Assembly (NCBI RefSeq): GCF_040120695.1
Contig: NZ_JBEEAC010000004.1
Span: forward strand, 124,001-188,000
Length of the DNA stretch: 64,000 nt
Source of the DNA: Plantactinospora sp040120695
Lineage (GTDB): Bacteria > Actinomycetota > Actinomycetes > Mycobacteriales > Micromonosporaceae
Direction of reading: 5' to 3'
The notes under the pieces were generated by a model, which worked only from the letters and a program-made list of their open reading frames with translations, was not told where the DNA came from and did not search any database. The position numbers were made by a program, and so were the translations under genes. Shown piece after piece: positions 1-8,234 of this stretch. Within the stretch, counting starts at the first letter, position 1, and every line of letters starts with the position of its first letter.

Positions 1-69
1 ATCCGGTGCGTGGTGGTCAACTACGACCGGCTGCGCGGCATCGAACGGGACGAGCTGACGCTCTTCTGA
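1..69 (+). CDS. 3' end of an unidentified protein (partial)
   Basis: An open frame enters from the left edge and ends at a TGA at 67-69. It gives 22 residues ending in RDELTLF. The piece is too short to assign a family. Codon use is GC-rich like the rest of the window. A MITE-like element starts only a few bases after the stop, so that element may serve as the 3' end of this transcript. Confidence 0.6.
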   Translation: MRCVVVNYDRLRGIERDELTLF

Positions 70-74
70 CCAAT

Positions 75-164
75 GAACCTTTTTCAACCTGAACCGCGCG
101 GCGCTCATGCACCGCGTCCGACCTTGCAGTCCGTCGGACCGCAAGGGGAGGTTGAAAAAGGTTC
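75..164. mobile_element. 90-bp MITE-like element with TA-rich TIRs
   Basis: Perfect 16-bp terminal inverted repeats, GAACCTTTTTCAACCT, lie at 75-90 and 149-164. They are flanked on both sides by the trinucleotide AAT (72-74 and 165-167), as expected for a 3-bp ANT target duplication. The interior has a second hairpin, CCTTGC/GCAAGG at 123-128 and 141-146. No coding potential. The TIR matches 14 of 16 bases of the IS end GAGCCTTTTCCAACCT at 40800 and 44061, so an IS5-type transposase of that kind may mobilise it. The mobilisation is inference; the repeats and flanks are direct observation. Confidence 0.75.
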
Positions 165-231
165 AATCAGGCCGGTGGGGGTCGGCCTGGTGCTCCGGTC
201 ACCTCCTGAAGAAAACTTTCAGAACCATCGA

Positions 232-260
232 TTGACTGCGTGGATTTTCGCCGCAATAAT
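232..260 (+). promoter_or_regulatory. Putative vegetative promoter with operator-like palindrome
   Basis: TTGACT (232-237) and AATAAT (255-260) are separated by exactly 17 bp, close to the consensus -35/-10 of the principal sigma factor. Just downstream is the palindrome ATTGATCAAT (271-280), a possible operator or transcription-start region. It lies 56 bp before the start of the cysteine-rich gene at 316 and is the obvious promoter for that three-gene cassette. Confidence 0.6.
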
Positions 261-315
261 TGTCGTCAATATTGATCAATGTCGTTTCCCTTAACCCCCG
301 AAGGGAGGACCGATC

Positions 316-726
316 ATGGCAGCTGTGACCGGAGAGGTGTCCTGGTTCTGTTGCGGCAGCGCCTGGGGCCCGTGCGCGTCGACCGGCCGGGGCGCCTGCG
401 GCACCTGCACCTCCGGCAACTTCCAACACGCCTGGCCGAACGCCTCGGCCGCCTGCCTCGCGATCACCCGACCCGACGTCTGCGGCACCCCCCTCTCGCG
501 TCGGACCTGCGGGTTCGTGCACTACACCACCAACCTCTGCAACGGGGCCCGGGTCGGCACCTCGATCGCCGACTGCGGGCCGCAGACCGACCTGTTCTGC
601 GGCGAGCGCGCCTGCTGCGGCTCGGCCTGCGGAACCAACCGGATCATCGATCTGACCCCGGCGGCGTACAGCGCGATCGCCAGCCTGTCCACCGGGCTCC
701 GGCCCTGCTCTGTCGACACGGTGTAG
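316..726 (+). CDS. Cysteine-rich protein with RlpA/DPBB-like C-terminus
   Basis: The 136-residue product contains 15 cysteines, a striking fraction. The C-terminal half (ADCGPQTDLFCG, then RIIDLTPAAYSAIASLS) follows the pattern of double-psi beta-barrel proteins of the RlpA/expansin type, where an ADCGP-like strand precedes RIIDLS. The start at 316 has a good ribosome site, AAGGGAGG, 7 bases upstream. No signal peptide is visible, which is odd for a protein apparently rich in disulfides. It might travel with the Tat substrate encoded next, or bind metal in the cytoplasm. It is followed at 12 bp by a Tat protein and then a MauE-type membrane protein, suggesting that MauE-linked redox chemistry handles its cysteines. 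Function is unknown; the fold call is moderate. Confidence 0.75.
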   Translation: MAAVTGEVSWFCCGSAWGPCASTGRGACGTCTSGNFQHAWPNASAACLAITRPDVCGTPLSRRTCGFVHYTTNLCNGARVGTSIADCGPQTDLFCGERACCGSACGTNRIIDLTPAAYSAIASLSTGLRPCSVDTV

Positions 727-738
727 GGAGGAGCCACG

Positions 739-1341
739 ATGACGACCACGATGGACCGTCGGCGACTGCTCAGCACGGCCGTACTCGGCGGCGCCGGCAT
801 CGCCGGAGCCACCGCACTCGGCTCGCTCGCCCCGGAGGCCGCCCTCGCCGCCGAACCGGTGAAGGTCTCACCCGGCGCACCCGACCCGAACTTCGCCGAG
901 GGGCGGGTCACCTCGATCACCGGCAGCGTGGTGCTGCTGGCCGGCTCCGACGGTGCGCTGCACCGGATCCAGGTCACCAACGGCACCAGCATCTGGAAGT
1001 TCCAGCCGACCACCTTCGACCGGCTGGAGAAGGGCGACGGCATGTACGTCCGAGGCGTGCGGCTGCCCGACGGCACCCTCGCCGCCGACTCGCTCTGGGC
1101 CAACATCGTCAACCTGACCGCGCACATCGTCTCGGTCGGCCGCAACGTGCTGCACCTCGACCACCACGGCAGGCGGCTGATCGGGCACGTCGTGCCCGGC
1201 ACCACCGCCGCGGTCTACAACGGCACCCCGGCCATCTCCGACGTCTCGCTGCTGCGGGTCGGCGGGCACGTCCAGGTGATCGGCGTCTGGCACCCCGACA
1301 CCAACGAGATCAGCATCGCCACCGTCTACGCCGCCAACTGA
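739..1341 (+). CDS. Tat-exported protein with OB-like repeats (DUF5666-like)
   Basis: The N-terminus has a twin-arginine signal (DRRRLLSTAVLGGAG, then a hydrophobic stretch and an AxA cleavage region near residue 37). The mature part repeats a pattern of the type GRVTSITGSVVLL...V.NGTS, resembling DUF5666/OB-fold beta domains that occur in small secreted proteins. It has no cysteine, unlike its upstream partner. The start at 739 is supported by GGGAGGAG five bases upstream; the ATG at 751 is an alternative. It lies in an operon-like run after the cysteine-rich gene. Ligand and role are unknown. Confidence 0.75.
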   Translation: MTTTMDRRRLLSTAVLGGAGIAGATALGSLAPEAALAAEPVKVSPGAPDPNFAEGRVTSITGSVVLLAGSDGALHRIQVTNGTSIWKFQPTTFDRLEKGDGMYVRGVRLPDGTLAADSLWANIVNLTAHIVSVGRNVLHLDHHGRRLIGHVVPGTTAAVYNGTPAISDVSLLRVGGHVQVIGVWHPDTNEISIATVYAAN

Positions 1342-1348
1342 GATGGGG

Positions 1349-1400
1349 GGAAGGGCCCCCGCTACAACAGAAAACGAACGAGCGGGGGCCCTTCCTTACA
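1349..1400. terminator. Terminator-like palindrome, repeat family copy A
   Basis: A perfect 15-bp stem, GGAAGGGCCCCCGCT (1349-1363) and AGCGGGGGCCCTTCC (1381-1395), encloses the loop containing GAAAACGA. It separates the Tat gene from the MauE gene by only a few bases on each side. Related copies with the same loop occur at 38673-38725 and 55150-55204, so this is a dispersed intergenic repeat as well as a probable terminator or attenuator. Confidence 0.7.
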
Positions 1401-1419
1401 AGCACGAGAGGAGGGCATC

Positions 1420-2262
1420 ATGCTTCAGTCCATGGCGGCGCTCCAGTCCCTGCTGGTCGGCGTCGTGCTGATCTGGTCGGCCCGGATCAAGCTGGTCGAC
1501 CGGCGGGCGGCGGAGCAGGCGCGCACCTCGGCGCTCGGCACGCTGCTCGGCGCCGACCGGGCGGTGCCGGCGTACCGGGTGCTCGGCGGGACCGAACTGC
1601 TGCTCGGCGTCCTGTTGGTGCTGCCGCCGGCCCCGATCGCCGAGCCGGTGGCGGCCGCCGCGCTGGCCGCCGGCTTCGTCGGCTATCTCGGGTACGCCCG
1701 CCGCGTCGCCCCCGGTGCATCGTGCGGCTGCCTGAGCGCCAAGGCCACCCCGGTCACCGGGCGTAGCATCGCCCGGGCCGGCGTGCTGGTGCTGGCCGGC
1801 CTCTTCGGCGTGGCGGCCGGCGGCACGTACTGGCTGCCGGCGCTGACCGGGGCCCCGGCCGCGTCGGCCGGGCTGCTGCTGGCCGAGGCGGCGCTGATCG
1901 TCGCGCTGTCGCCGGAGTTCGACGCGTACTGGCTGTTGCCGCTGCGCCGGCTCCGGGCCCGGCTCACCCATCCGCTGCGCGGCGGTTCCGGGGTGCCGCT
2001 GCTGGCAAGCGTGCAGCAACTCCAGCTCAGTGCCGCGTACCGGCAGGTCGCCGCGCTGCTCACCTCCGACGTACGGGACCACTGGCTGGAGGATTCCTGG
2101 CGGATGGTCTGCTACTCGGCCCGCTACCAGGGCCGGTCGGCGACGGCGGTTTTCGCCGTGCCGGCCGTCGAGGTGGCACCGGACCGGGTCCGGGTCGCCC
2201 TGGTGGACGACTCGACCGGAGCAACCCTGGTCAGCCTGGCCGACCCGGCGTACGCGAGCTGA
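1420..2262 (+). CDS. MauE/DoxX-type redox-associated membrane protein
   Basis: The first about 180 residues of this 280-residue protein form four hydrophobic segments in the MauE/DoxX pattern, beginning LLVGVVLIWSARIKLVDRR and containing a conserved CGC motif (ASCGCLSAK) after the third helix. MauE proteins support disulfide formation in methylamine dehydrogenase, and relatives in actinobacteria sit beside other cysteine-rich exported proteins. The remaining about 100 residues form a soluble C-terminal tail without a recognised domain. The start is set by GAGGAGGG four bases before ATG. It follows the cysteine-rich and Tat genes, which are the likely clients (inference). No MauD-like thioredoxin is visible in the window. 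Confidence 0.75.
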   Translation: MLQSMAALQSLLVGVVLIWSARIKLVDRRAAEQARTSALGTLLGADRAVPAYRVLGGTELLLGVLLVLPPAPIAEPVAAAALAAGFVGYLGYARRVAPGASCGCLSAKATPVTGRSIARAGVLVLAGLFGVAAGGTYWLPALTGAPAASAGLLLAEAALIVALSPEFDAYWLLPLRRLRARLTHPLRGGSGVPLLASVQQLQLSAAYRQVAALLTSDVRDHWLEDSWRMVCYSARYQGRSATAVFAVPAVEVAPDRVRVALVDDSTGATLVSLADPAYAS

Positions 2263-2301
2263 GCCGAGCCCGCAAGGCGGCGGCCACGGCCGGCTCGCGG
2301 G

Positions 2302-2961
2302 TCACCCGCCGGTACGGACCGCGATCAACGACTTGATCAGCCCGGCCAGCCGTTCGGCCCGGATCCGGGAGTGCGGGAAGTAGTGCCGCATCTGGGAGCG
2401 GTCCACCAGCTCGGTCCAGAGCACCTGCTGGATCGCCGTCTCCCGGCAGTCCGGCCGGGTGTGCGCCAGCGGCCAGCGGCGGGCCAGCGCGATCCGCAGC
2501 CGGATCGGGGTGAACTGCATTCCCGGGGCGATCCAGTGCGGCTCGATCGGGAAGTACCGGTAGGGGGTCTGCACCCAGTGCGCGTCGGCGAGCGCGTGCA
2601 CCGTCTCGGCGAACCGCAGCCGGCGCTCGTGCCCGCCGACGTGCTCCAGCACCGAGTTGGAGAAGACCAGGTCGTAGCGGCGGTTGGCGATGTGCCGGGG
2701 CAGTGCGCAGGCGTCGGCCCGGTCCACCTCCGCCCAGTCCGGTACGTCGGCCGGGGACTCCTCAAGGTTGATCACGTGTACGTGTTTCGGGCGGACCCGC
2801 GCCTGTGCCCAGGTGCCCACCCGTCCGCCGAGGTCGACGACGGACATCTGGGCCAGGTCCGGGAAGGTCTCCGCGAGCCATCCGGCCCGGCGCGCCCGAC
2901 GCCGGGCGCCCCAGGAGGTATCGCTGTCGACCAGGCGGAATCGCAACGCGTGCAGCCCCAT
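2302..2961 (-). CDS. Class I SAM-dependent methyltransferase
   Basis: The 219-residue protein has the SAM-binding motif VVDLGGRVGTWA near residues 41-52, and a motif IV-like SNSVLEHVGG segment typical of small Methyltransf_11/25 enzymes. The substrate is unknown. The C-terminal half (PYRYFPIEPHW..) resembles enzymes annotated as general SAM methyltransferases near cell-surface sugar genes. It converges on the MauE gene with 39 bp between the stops, and is transcribed in the same direction as the aldehyde dehydrogenase gene upstream of it at 80 bp distance. Confidence 0.75.
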   Translation of the reverse strand: MGLHALRFRLVDSDTSWGARRRARRAGWLAETFPDLAQMSVVDLGGRVGTWAQARVRPKHVHVINLEESPADVPDWAEVDRADACALPRHIANRRYDLVFSNSVLEHVGGHERRLRFAETVHALADAHWVQTPYRYFPIEPHWIAPGMQFTPIRLRIALARRWPLAHTRPDCRETAIQQVLWTELVDRSQMRHYFPHSRIRAERLAGLIKSLIAVRTGG

Positions 2962-3040
2962 TGGGCGAACGGTACCGACGCGGGAGACGGCCAGGGATGT
3001 CTTAGTCGCCCTTTTGTCCCTACGATCGGTTAGATTGAAG

Positions 3041-4537
3041 TCACCGTCCGTACATAATTTTCGCGGCCTTGACGATGCGCTGCACCTGGGCGGGAGTCCT
3101 CTCGAAGGTCATCGCCGGCAGCAGCGAGGGTCCCCGCCGTTTGGTCACCGCCTTGCTGCGGGCGAACTCGCGCAGCCCGTCGGCGCCGTGGATCCGGCCG
3201 AACCCGGAATCGCCGATTCCGCCGAACGGGAGTGTCGGCATCCCGACGAAGGACAAAGTGGAGTTGATCGCCGTCATCCCGGAGTGCATCCGGTCGGCGA
3301 TCTCGGCGGCACGGCGCCGGCCGAAGACGGCGCCGCCGAGGCCGTACCGGACGGCGTTGGCGCGGCGCAACGCCTCCTCGGCGTCGGTCACCCTGCTGAT
3401 GGTGAGGGTCGGCCCGAAGGTCTCCTCGCGGACCGCGTCGGCGTCCTCGGGTACGTCGACCAGGATCGTCGGGTGCACGTACGGCGGTTGCACCGCCTCC
3501 GGCCCGCCGAGCACGGCCCGGCCGCCCCGGTCGATGGCGTCCTCGATGTGCCGGCGGATCGTGGCGATCTGGCCGGGCATGGTGATCGGGCCGAGGTCGG
3601 TGCCGTCGGGACCGACGGTGAGCCGGCCGGCCTTCGCCACCACCCGGTCGACGAAGGCCTCGTAGACGGGTGCGGTCACGTAGGCGCGTTCGATGCCGAT
3701 GCAGGTCTGGCCGGCGTTGGTGAGGGCGCCCCAGACGCAGGCCTCGGCGGCGGCGTCCAGGTCGGCGTCGTCGTCGACGATCACGGCGTCCTTGCCGCCC
3801 GCCTCGACGACCAGCGGGGTGAGCGTCTCGGCGCAGGCCGCCATCACCAGTTTGCCGGTACGGGTGGAGCCGGTGAACGCGATCTTGTCCACGCCGGATC
3901 GGCAGAGCGCGGCGCCCACGTCACCGAGGCCGTGTACCGCCTGTAGCACCGGCTGCTCGGGGACGACCTCGGCGAAGGTGTCGACCAGCCACTGCCCGAC
4001 GGCCGGGGTGTACTCGCTGGGCTTGAGCACCACCGCGTTGCCGGCGGCGAGCGCGTAGCCGAAGGCGCCCAGCGGGGTCAGCACCGGATAGTTCCACGGC
4101 GCGATCACCCCGACCACGCCGTACGGTCGGTATTCCAGCCGGGCGGAGAACTCGGCGACCACCAGTCGGGAGCGCATCCGGCGGGGCCCGAGCACCCGCT
4201 TGGCGTTCCGGGCCGCCCAGTCGAGGTGGTCGACTGCGCTGACCGCCTCGACCACGGCGTCGGCGACCGGCTTGCCGGTCTCCCGGTGCGACAGTTCGGC
4301 GAGTTCGGTGATCCGGTTTGCCAGCAGCGCCCGCCAGTGCAGCAACCGGCCCCGCCGGCCGGCGAAGCCGAGCCCGGCCCACCACTGCCCGGCCTCCCGG
4401 GCCCGCGCGACGGCCCGGCCCACGCCCTCGGCGTCGGCGACCGGGAACCGCCCCGCCGGCTCCCCGGTGGCCGGGTTGGTGGAGACCAGTTCGCCGTCTG
4501 CGATTCCGGGCACGCCGGGAGCGTTCACGGTCGTCAT
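3041..4537 (-). CDS. NAD(P)-dependent aldehyde dehydrogenase
   Basis: The 498-residue product is a full-length member of the ALDH superfamily. Visible features are the oxyanion-hole Asn in APWNY (N149), the nucleotide-binding FTGSTRTG loop (221-228), the general base Glu in VVEAGGKD (E245) and the catalytic Cys in NAGQTCIG (C279). It resembles the succinate-semialdehyde dehydrogenase branch of actinobacteria, but the substrate cannot be fixed from sequence. It oxidises an aldehyde to the acid in the cytoplasm. There is no strong ribosome site at the ATG. The neighbours give no pathway clue. Confidence 0.9.
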   Translation of the reverse strand: MTTVNAPGVPGIADGELVSTNPATGEPAGRFPVADAEGVGRAVARAREAGQWWAGLGFAGRRGRLLHWRALLANRITELAELSHRETGKPVADAVVEAVSAVDHLDWAARNAKRVLGPRRMRSRLVVAEFSARLEYRPYGVVGVIAPWNYPVLTPLGAFGYALAAGNAVVLKPSEYTPAVGQWLVDTFAEVVPEQPVLQAVHGLGDVGAALCRSGVDKIAFTGSTRTGKLVMAACAETLTPLVVEAGGKDAVIVDDDADLDAAAEACVWGALTNAGQTCIGIERAYVTAPVYEAFVDRVVAKAGRLTVGPDGTDLGPITMPGQIATIRRHIEDAIDRGGRAVLGGPEAVQPPYVHPTILVDVPEDADAVREETFGPTLTISRVTDAEEALRRANAVRYGLGGAVFGRRRAAEIADRMHSGMTAINSTLSFVGMPTLPFGGIGDSGFGRIHGADGLREFARSKAVTKRRGPSLLPAMTFERTPAQVQRIVKAAKIMYGR

Positions 4538-4749
4538 GGCGGAAGTCTAGACCCGAGGATTACCCACGGGTAGGTATACGGATCGCCGGGGTCCGATCTC
4601 CTCTCGGCCGAATCGGCGAGCCCTGATCCGCTCCCTGGCCAGCGCGGTTCGGACCGCCAGGACGTGGAACCGGGCCGGGGTGGGTGGGAAGCTGGTCCGG
4701 GGGCCGACGTTGCCGCGTCGGTGGGGGGCGAAGCCGGATGGAGAAATCC

Positions 4750-5265
4750 ATGTCCGACCAACTTGATCTGTTGCCGATACTGACCGTGAGCAGTGGGCCA
4801 CTGCGGGGCGCCAGCTTCCGGCTGCGTCCCGGAGTGCGCCGGATCGGTCGGGAGGACGGCGCCGACGTGCTGCTGGACGATCCCAAGGTCAGCCGCTGGC
4901 ACGCCACCGTCGAACTCACCGTCGGCCGGGTGCTGCTGACCGACACCGGTTCCACGAACGGGACCTGGCTCAACGGCGAACGGCTCCGCGGGCACGCCGA
5001 GCTGCGGGACGGCGACCGGATCCGGCTCGGCAACCTGGAGCTGCGGTTCTTCGACCCGGGCGCCGCCGCCACGGACCGGTTAGGGACGTACCGCCGGCAC
5101 CTGGCGCCGCCGCCCGCGGACCCGGCGGCGCCGGCCGGTGTGCTCGCCGCGCCGACCCAGTTGATCGGTACGCCCGCCCGGCGGTCCCGGCGGGCGCTGT
5201 TGGTGATCGGTGGCTGTGTCGCCCTCGCCAGCGGAATGGCCTGGGCGTACCTCGCCTTCCACTGA
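4750..5265 (+). CDS. FHA-domain protein with C-terminal membrane anchor
   Basis: Residues of about 10-100 form a forkhead-associated domain, with RRIGRE at the first core strand, SRWHA, and the DTGSTNGTWLNG phosphopeptide-binding loop. These domains bind phosphothreonine peptides made by Ser/Thr kinases. The C-terminus has one hydrophobic helix (ALLVIGGCVALASGMAWAYL) that ends two residues before the stop, so this is probably a tail-anchored protein facing the cytoplasm. The start at 4750 has GGAG six bases upstream; the ATG at 4738 is an alternative. No kinase or phosphatase gene is adjacent. Confidence 0.85.
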   Translation: MSDQLDLLPILTVSSGPLRGASFRLRPGVRRIGREDGADVLLDDPKVSRWHATVELTVGRVLLTDTGSTNGTWLNGERLRGHAELRDGDRIRLGNLELRFFDPGAAATDRLGTYRRHLAPPPADPAAPAGVLAAPTQLIGTPARRSRRALLVIGGCVALASGMAWAYLAFH

Positions 5266-5407
5266 CCTCGCCTCCTGCCGGCAGGCGCGACGCCCGAGGT
5301 AGCGAGGGCGGCACCGGTCCGAGGCGACCGGGTGGCCCGTGGCAGACTCGCCGGAGATGACCTGGCGGCCGCCGCGCCGGCCGCCCGGGACGGAGCGGAG
5401 GCCAGGG

Positions 5408-7099
5408 GTGGCAGGCGAGACAACGGGTGCCGACAGCACCATTCGTACCGTCGGGGTCGTCGGGCTCGGCACGATGGGCGCCGGAATCGCGGAGGTCTTC
5501 GCCCGCGGCGGTCTCCGGGTGATCGCCGTCGAGATCACCGCCGAGGCCCTCGAACGCGGCCGGGACACCCTCGTCCACTCCACCGACCGGGCGGTGCAGC
5601 GGGGGCGGCTGAGCGCCGCCGACCGGGACGCGCTGCGCGGCCGGATCACCTTCGCCGTCGGCCTGCCCGCGCTGGCCGAGGTGGACCTGGTGGTCGAGGC
5701 GGTGCCCGAGCGGCTCGACCTCAAGCGGCGACTCTTCGCCGACCTGGACCGGATCTGCCGGCCGGCCGCGATCCTGGCCAGCAACACCTCCTCGCTGAGC
5801 GTCACCGAGATCGCCGCCGCCTCCGGCCGGCCGGACCGGGTGGTCGGGATGCACTTCTTCAACCCCGCGCCGGTGATGAAGCTGGTCGAGGTGGTCCGGA
5901 CCGTGACCACCTCGACCGGGGTGGTCGAGGCGGTGCAGGCGCTCTGCGCCCGGCTGGGCAAGGTCGGCGTGACCATCGGCGACCGGGCCGGGTTCATCGC
6001 CAACGCCCTGCTCTTCGGCTACCTCAACCAGGCGGTCGCGATGGTCGAGTCGCGGTACGCCGGCCGCGAGGAGATCGACGACGCGATGCGACTCGGCTGC
6101 GGGCTGCCGATGGGGCCGCTGGCGCTGCTCGACCTGATCGGGCTGGACACGGCGTACGAGATCCTGGACACCATGTACCGGCGGGGCGGCCGGGACCGCC
6201 GGCACGCCCCGGTGCCGCTGCTGCGCCAGATGGTCACGGCGGGACAGCTCGGCCGCAAGTCCGGCCAGGGTTTCTACCGGTACGAGCGGCCCGGTTCGGC
6301 CATCGTGGTGCCCGACGGGCAGACCTCGGCGGCAGCGCCGCTGGACGGCGCCCGACCGGTGCGCAGCGTCGGCGTGGTCGGTACGGGTGACGCCGTCACC
6401 GGGCTCGGCGATCTCTTCGGCGAGGCCGGCTACGACGTGGTGGTGGTGTCCCGGGACCCCGGGCAGACCGGCGGGCTGGCCGGGCTGGCCGACGTCGACC
6501 TGGTGGTGGAGGCGGTGGCCGAGGAGCTGTCGGTCAAGCGGGACCTCTTCGCCGAGCTGGCCGAGGTATGCAAGCCGGAGACCCTGCTCGCCACCACCAC
6601 CGGAACGCTGCCGGTGATCGACATCGCGATGGCCGCCCGGCGCCCGGCCCAGGTGGTCGGGCTGCACCTGCCCGCCCCGACCCGGGCCGGGGCGGTGGTG
6701 GAGATCGTGCGGACCGTCCGCTCCTCGCCGGAGGCGGTCGCCACCGCCCGGGCGGTCTGCGCCGCGCTGGGCCGGACCGGGGTGGTCTGCGGGGACCGGG
6801 CCGGCTTCGTGGTGCGGGCGCTGCTCTTCCCGTACCTGAACGACGCGGTGCGGATGCTGGAGGCGTCGTACGCGACGGTGGACGACATCGATCACGCGAT
6901 GACGCTCGGTTGCGGCTATCCGTCTGGGCCGTTCGAGATGCTCGACACGATCGGCCCGGAGCTGGCCCTGCGGGTCCAGCGGTCGCTGTACCGGGAATCC
7001 CGGGAACCGGGGCTCGCCCCGGCGCCCCTGCTGGAGCAGTTGGTCACCGCCGGCCGGCGGTTCCGCGAGGAGGCCGCCGGCCGAGGCGTCACCGGCTGA
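5408..7099 (+). CDS. Two-unit 3-hydroxyacyl-CoA dehydrogenase
   Basis: Residues about 11-295 form a complete 3-hydroxyacyl-CoA dehydrogenase, with the NAD-binding GLGTMGAG, the catalytic pair EAVPE and GMHFFNP, and a helical C-domain ending in a GFYRYE-type motif. Residues about 318-560 repeat the whole unit in degenerate form: GTGDAVTG for the dinucleotide loop and GLHLPAPT for the catalytic segment. The active-site Ser/Asn positions are lost and the C-domain retained (GCGYPSGPFEMLD). It oxidises 3-hydroxyacyl-CoA in fatty-acid or butyrate metabolism. The GTG at 5408 is preferred because GGAGG lies 6 bases upstream; an in-frame GTG at 5339 would add 23 residues with no ribosome site. Confidence 0.88.
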   Translation: MAGETTGADSTIRTVGVVGLGTMGAGIAEVFARGGLRVIAVEITAEALERGRDTLVHSTDRAVQRGRLSAADRDALRGRITFAVGLPALAEVDLVVEAVPERLDLKRRLFADLDRICRPAAILASNTSSLSVTEIAAASGRPDRVVGMHFFNPAPVMKLVEVVRTVTTSTGVVEAVQALCARLGKVGVTIGDRAGFIANALLFGYLNQAVAMVESRYAGREEIDDAMRLGCGLPMGPLALLDLIGLDTAYEILDTMYRRGGRDRRHAPVPLLRQMVTAGQLGRKSGQGFYRYERPGSAIVVPDGQTSAAAPLDGARPVRSVGVVGTGDAVTGLGDLFGEAGYDVVVVSRDPGQTGGLAGLADVDLVVEAVAEELSVKRDLFAELAEVCKPETLLATTTGTLPVIDIAMAARRPAQVVGLHLPAPTRAGAVVEIVRTVRSSPEAVATARAVCAALGRTGVVCGDRAGFVVRALLFPYLNDAVRMLEASYATVDDIDHAMTLGCGYPSGPFEMLDTIGPELALRVQRSLYRESREPGLAPAPLLEQLVTAGRRFREEAAGRGVTG

Positions 7100-7135
7100 G
7101 CCGCGGGCCGGTCAGCGGATGATCGCGGCGGCTGG

Positions 7136-8230
7136 TCAGCGGATGAACCGGAGGCTGACCGCGGCGTTGCTGGTCCGGCCGAGGTCCGTGAGCCGGTAGA
7201 CGAACCGGTCGGAGGTGGCCCGCTGCTGCGGGTACGGCCGGTAGATGACCGTCCGGGCGGTGGTGACCTGCACGGTCCCGTGTGCCGGCGGAGTGACGAT
7301 GGTGAGCCGGGTGCGGCCGGTGACGAAGTCGTTGGCGAGTACCTCGATCCCGGTCGCCCGTGCCGCGCTGACCCGTGGATTGTCCCGGATCGCCGTCGGG
7401 GCCGGGACGAAGGTGCCGGTGCCGGTGCCGATGAAGGCGCTCTGCACCCCGGTCATGTCGCTGGTGGTGACCACGTCGAGGGTGCCGTCGCCGTTCACGT
7501 CCGCCACCGCCACCGTCCAGAGGTCGTCACCGTCGGCGTCGCCGTGCAGGTTCACCACCGTGCCGTTGTCGAGCACCACCACGACACCGGTGAAGTAGGC
7601 ACCGCACCCCTCGGCGTAGGCGATCGTCACGTCCATCGCCCCGTCGGCGTCGAAGTCGGCGAGGTGGAACTGCGGCCGGCCGGAGCAGTACCGGACCGGG
7701 CCGGGGACCAGCCTTCCGGTGCCGGTGTTGAGGTAGGTGGTGAAGCCCTCGCCCTGGTCGGTCCATTCGTAGACGTCCTGTCGGCCGTCGCCGTTGAAGT
7801 CGGCCGTGCCGATGTAGCTGGGCTGGTCGATGGTGTCGAAACCGGCCGAGACCGCGAAGTTGTCCAGCACCAGCAGGGTGCCGCTGACCGACGGCGGTGG
7901 GCCGGCGAACCAGGTGACCGCGAGTTCGTCCGCGGCGTCGCCGTCGAGGTTGAGCCCCACCCCCATGTCCGGGCAGTACTCCGCCGACGGCAGGAACGGA
8001 TAGGAGTGTGCCGGCCCGTAGCCGCCGGCGGCGAGGCCGAGTTCGACCCGGACCGCGCAACTCGACGTGCCGGTCACCACGCCGAGGATGTTGCGGTCCG
8101 GGCGGCCGTCGCCGTTCACGTCCGCGATGACCGGTTCGTCCTGCCAGCCGGCCCGGGCCGGTCCAACGGCCAGGCCGATGACGGTGGTGGCCGCCACGAC
8201 GGCGACGATGGCGGTGCGCCGACCCCACAT
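7136..8230 (-). CDS. Secreted FG-GAP/VCBS repeat protein (paralogue D)
   Basis: The 364-residue product begins with a signal peptide (MWGRRTAIVAVVAATTVIGL, AxA near residue 27). Several calcium-binding DxNxDGxxD loops follow (ADVNGDGRPD, ADFNGDGRQD, ADVNGDGTLD), as in integrin-like FG-GAP/VCBS propellers. The last about 75 residues form a cadherin/Ig-like module with TPPAHGTVQV and DRFVYRLTD. It is exported and probably surface or matrix bound. The ATG at 8230 has GGAGG five bases upstream, inside a perfect palindrome (8235-8268). It is the last of four tandem paralogues and converges on the dehydrogenase gene with 36 bp between them. Confidence 0.85.
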   Translation of the reverse strand: MWGRRTAIVAVVAATTVIGLAVGPARAGWQDEPVIADVNGDGRPDRNILGVVTGTSSCAVRVELGLAAGGYGPAHSYPFLPSAEYCPDMGVGLNLDGDAADELAVTWFAGPPPSVSGTLLVLDNFAVSAGFDTIDQPSYIGTADFNGDGRQDVYEWTDQGEGFTTYLNTGTGRLVPGPVRYCSGRPQFHLADFDADGAMDVTIAYAEGCGAYFTGVVVVLDNGTVVNLHGDADGDDLWTVAVADVNGDGTLDVVTTSDMTGVQSAFIGTGTGTFVPAPTAIRDNPRVSAARATGIEVLANDFVTGRTRLTIVTPPAHGTVQVTTARTVIYRPYPQQRATSDRFVYRLTDLGRTSNAAVSLRFIR

Positions 8231-8234
8231 GAGC

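Noticed and set aside
279..1766. 495-residue plus-strand frame across the first cassette
   Set aside because: It runs through three real genes and a terminator in another frame, with Arg-rich shadow composition.
4970..6895. 641-residue minus-strand frame antisense to the FHA and dehydrogenase genes
   Set aside because: His/Arg/Gly-rich shadow composition, no family features, and it spans two recognisable genes.
7110..7145. Duplicate GGTCAGCGGATGA at the end of the dehydrogenase and paralogue D
   Set aside because: Too short and too near two stop codons to call a real repeat family.
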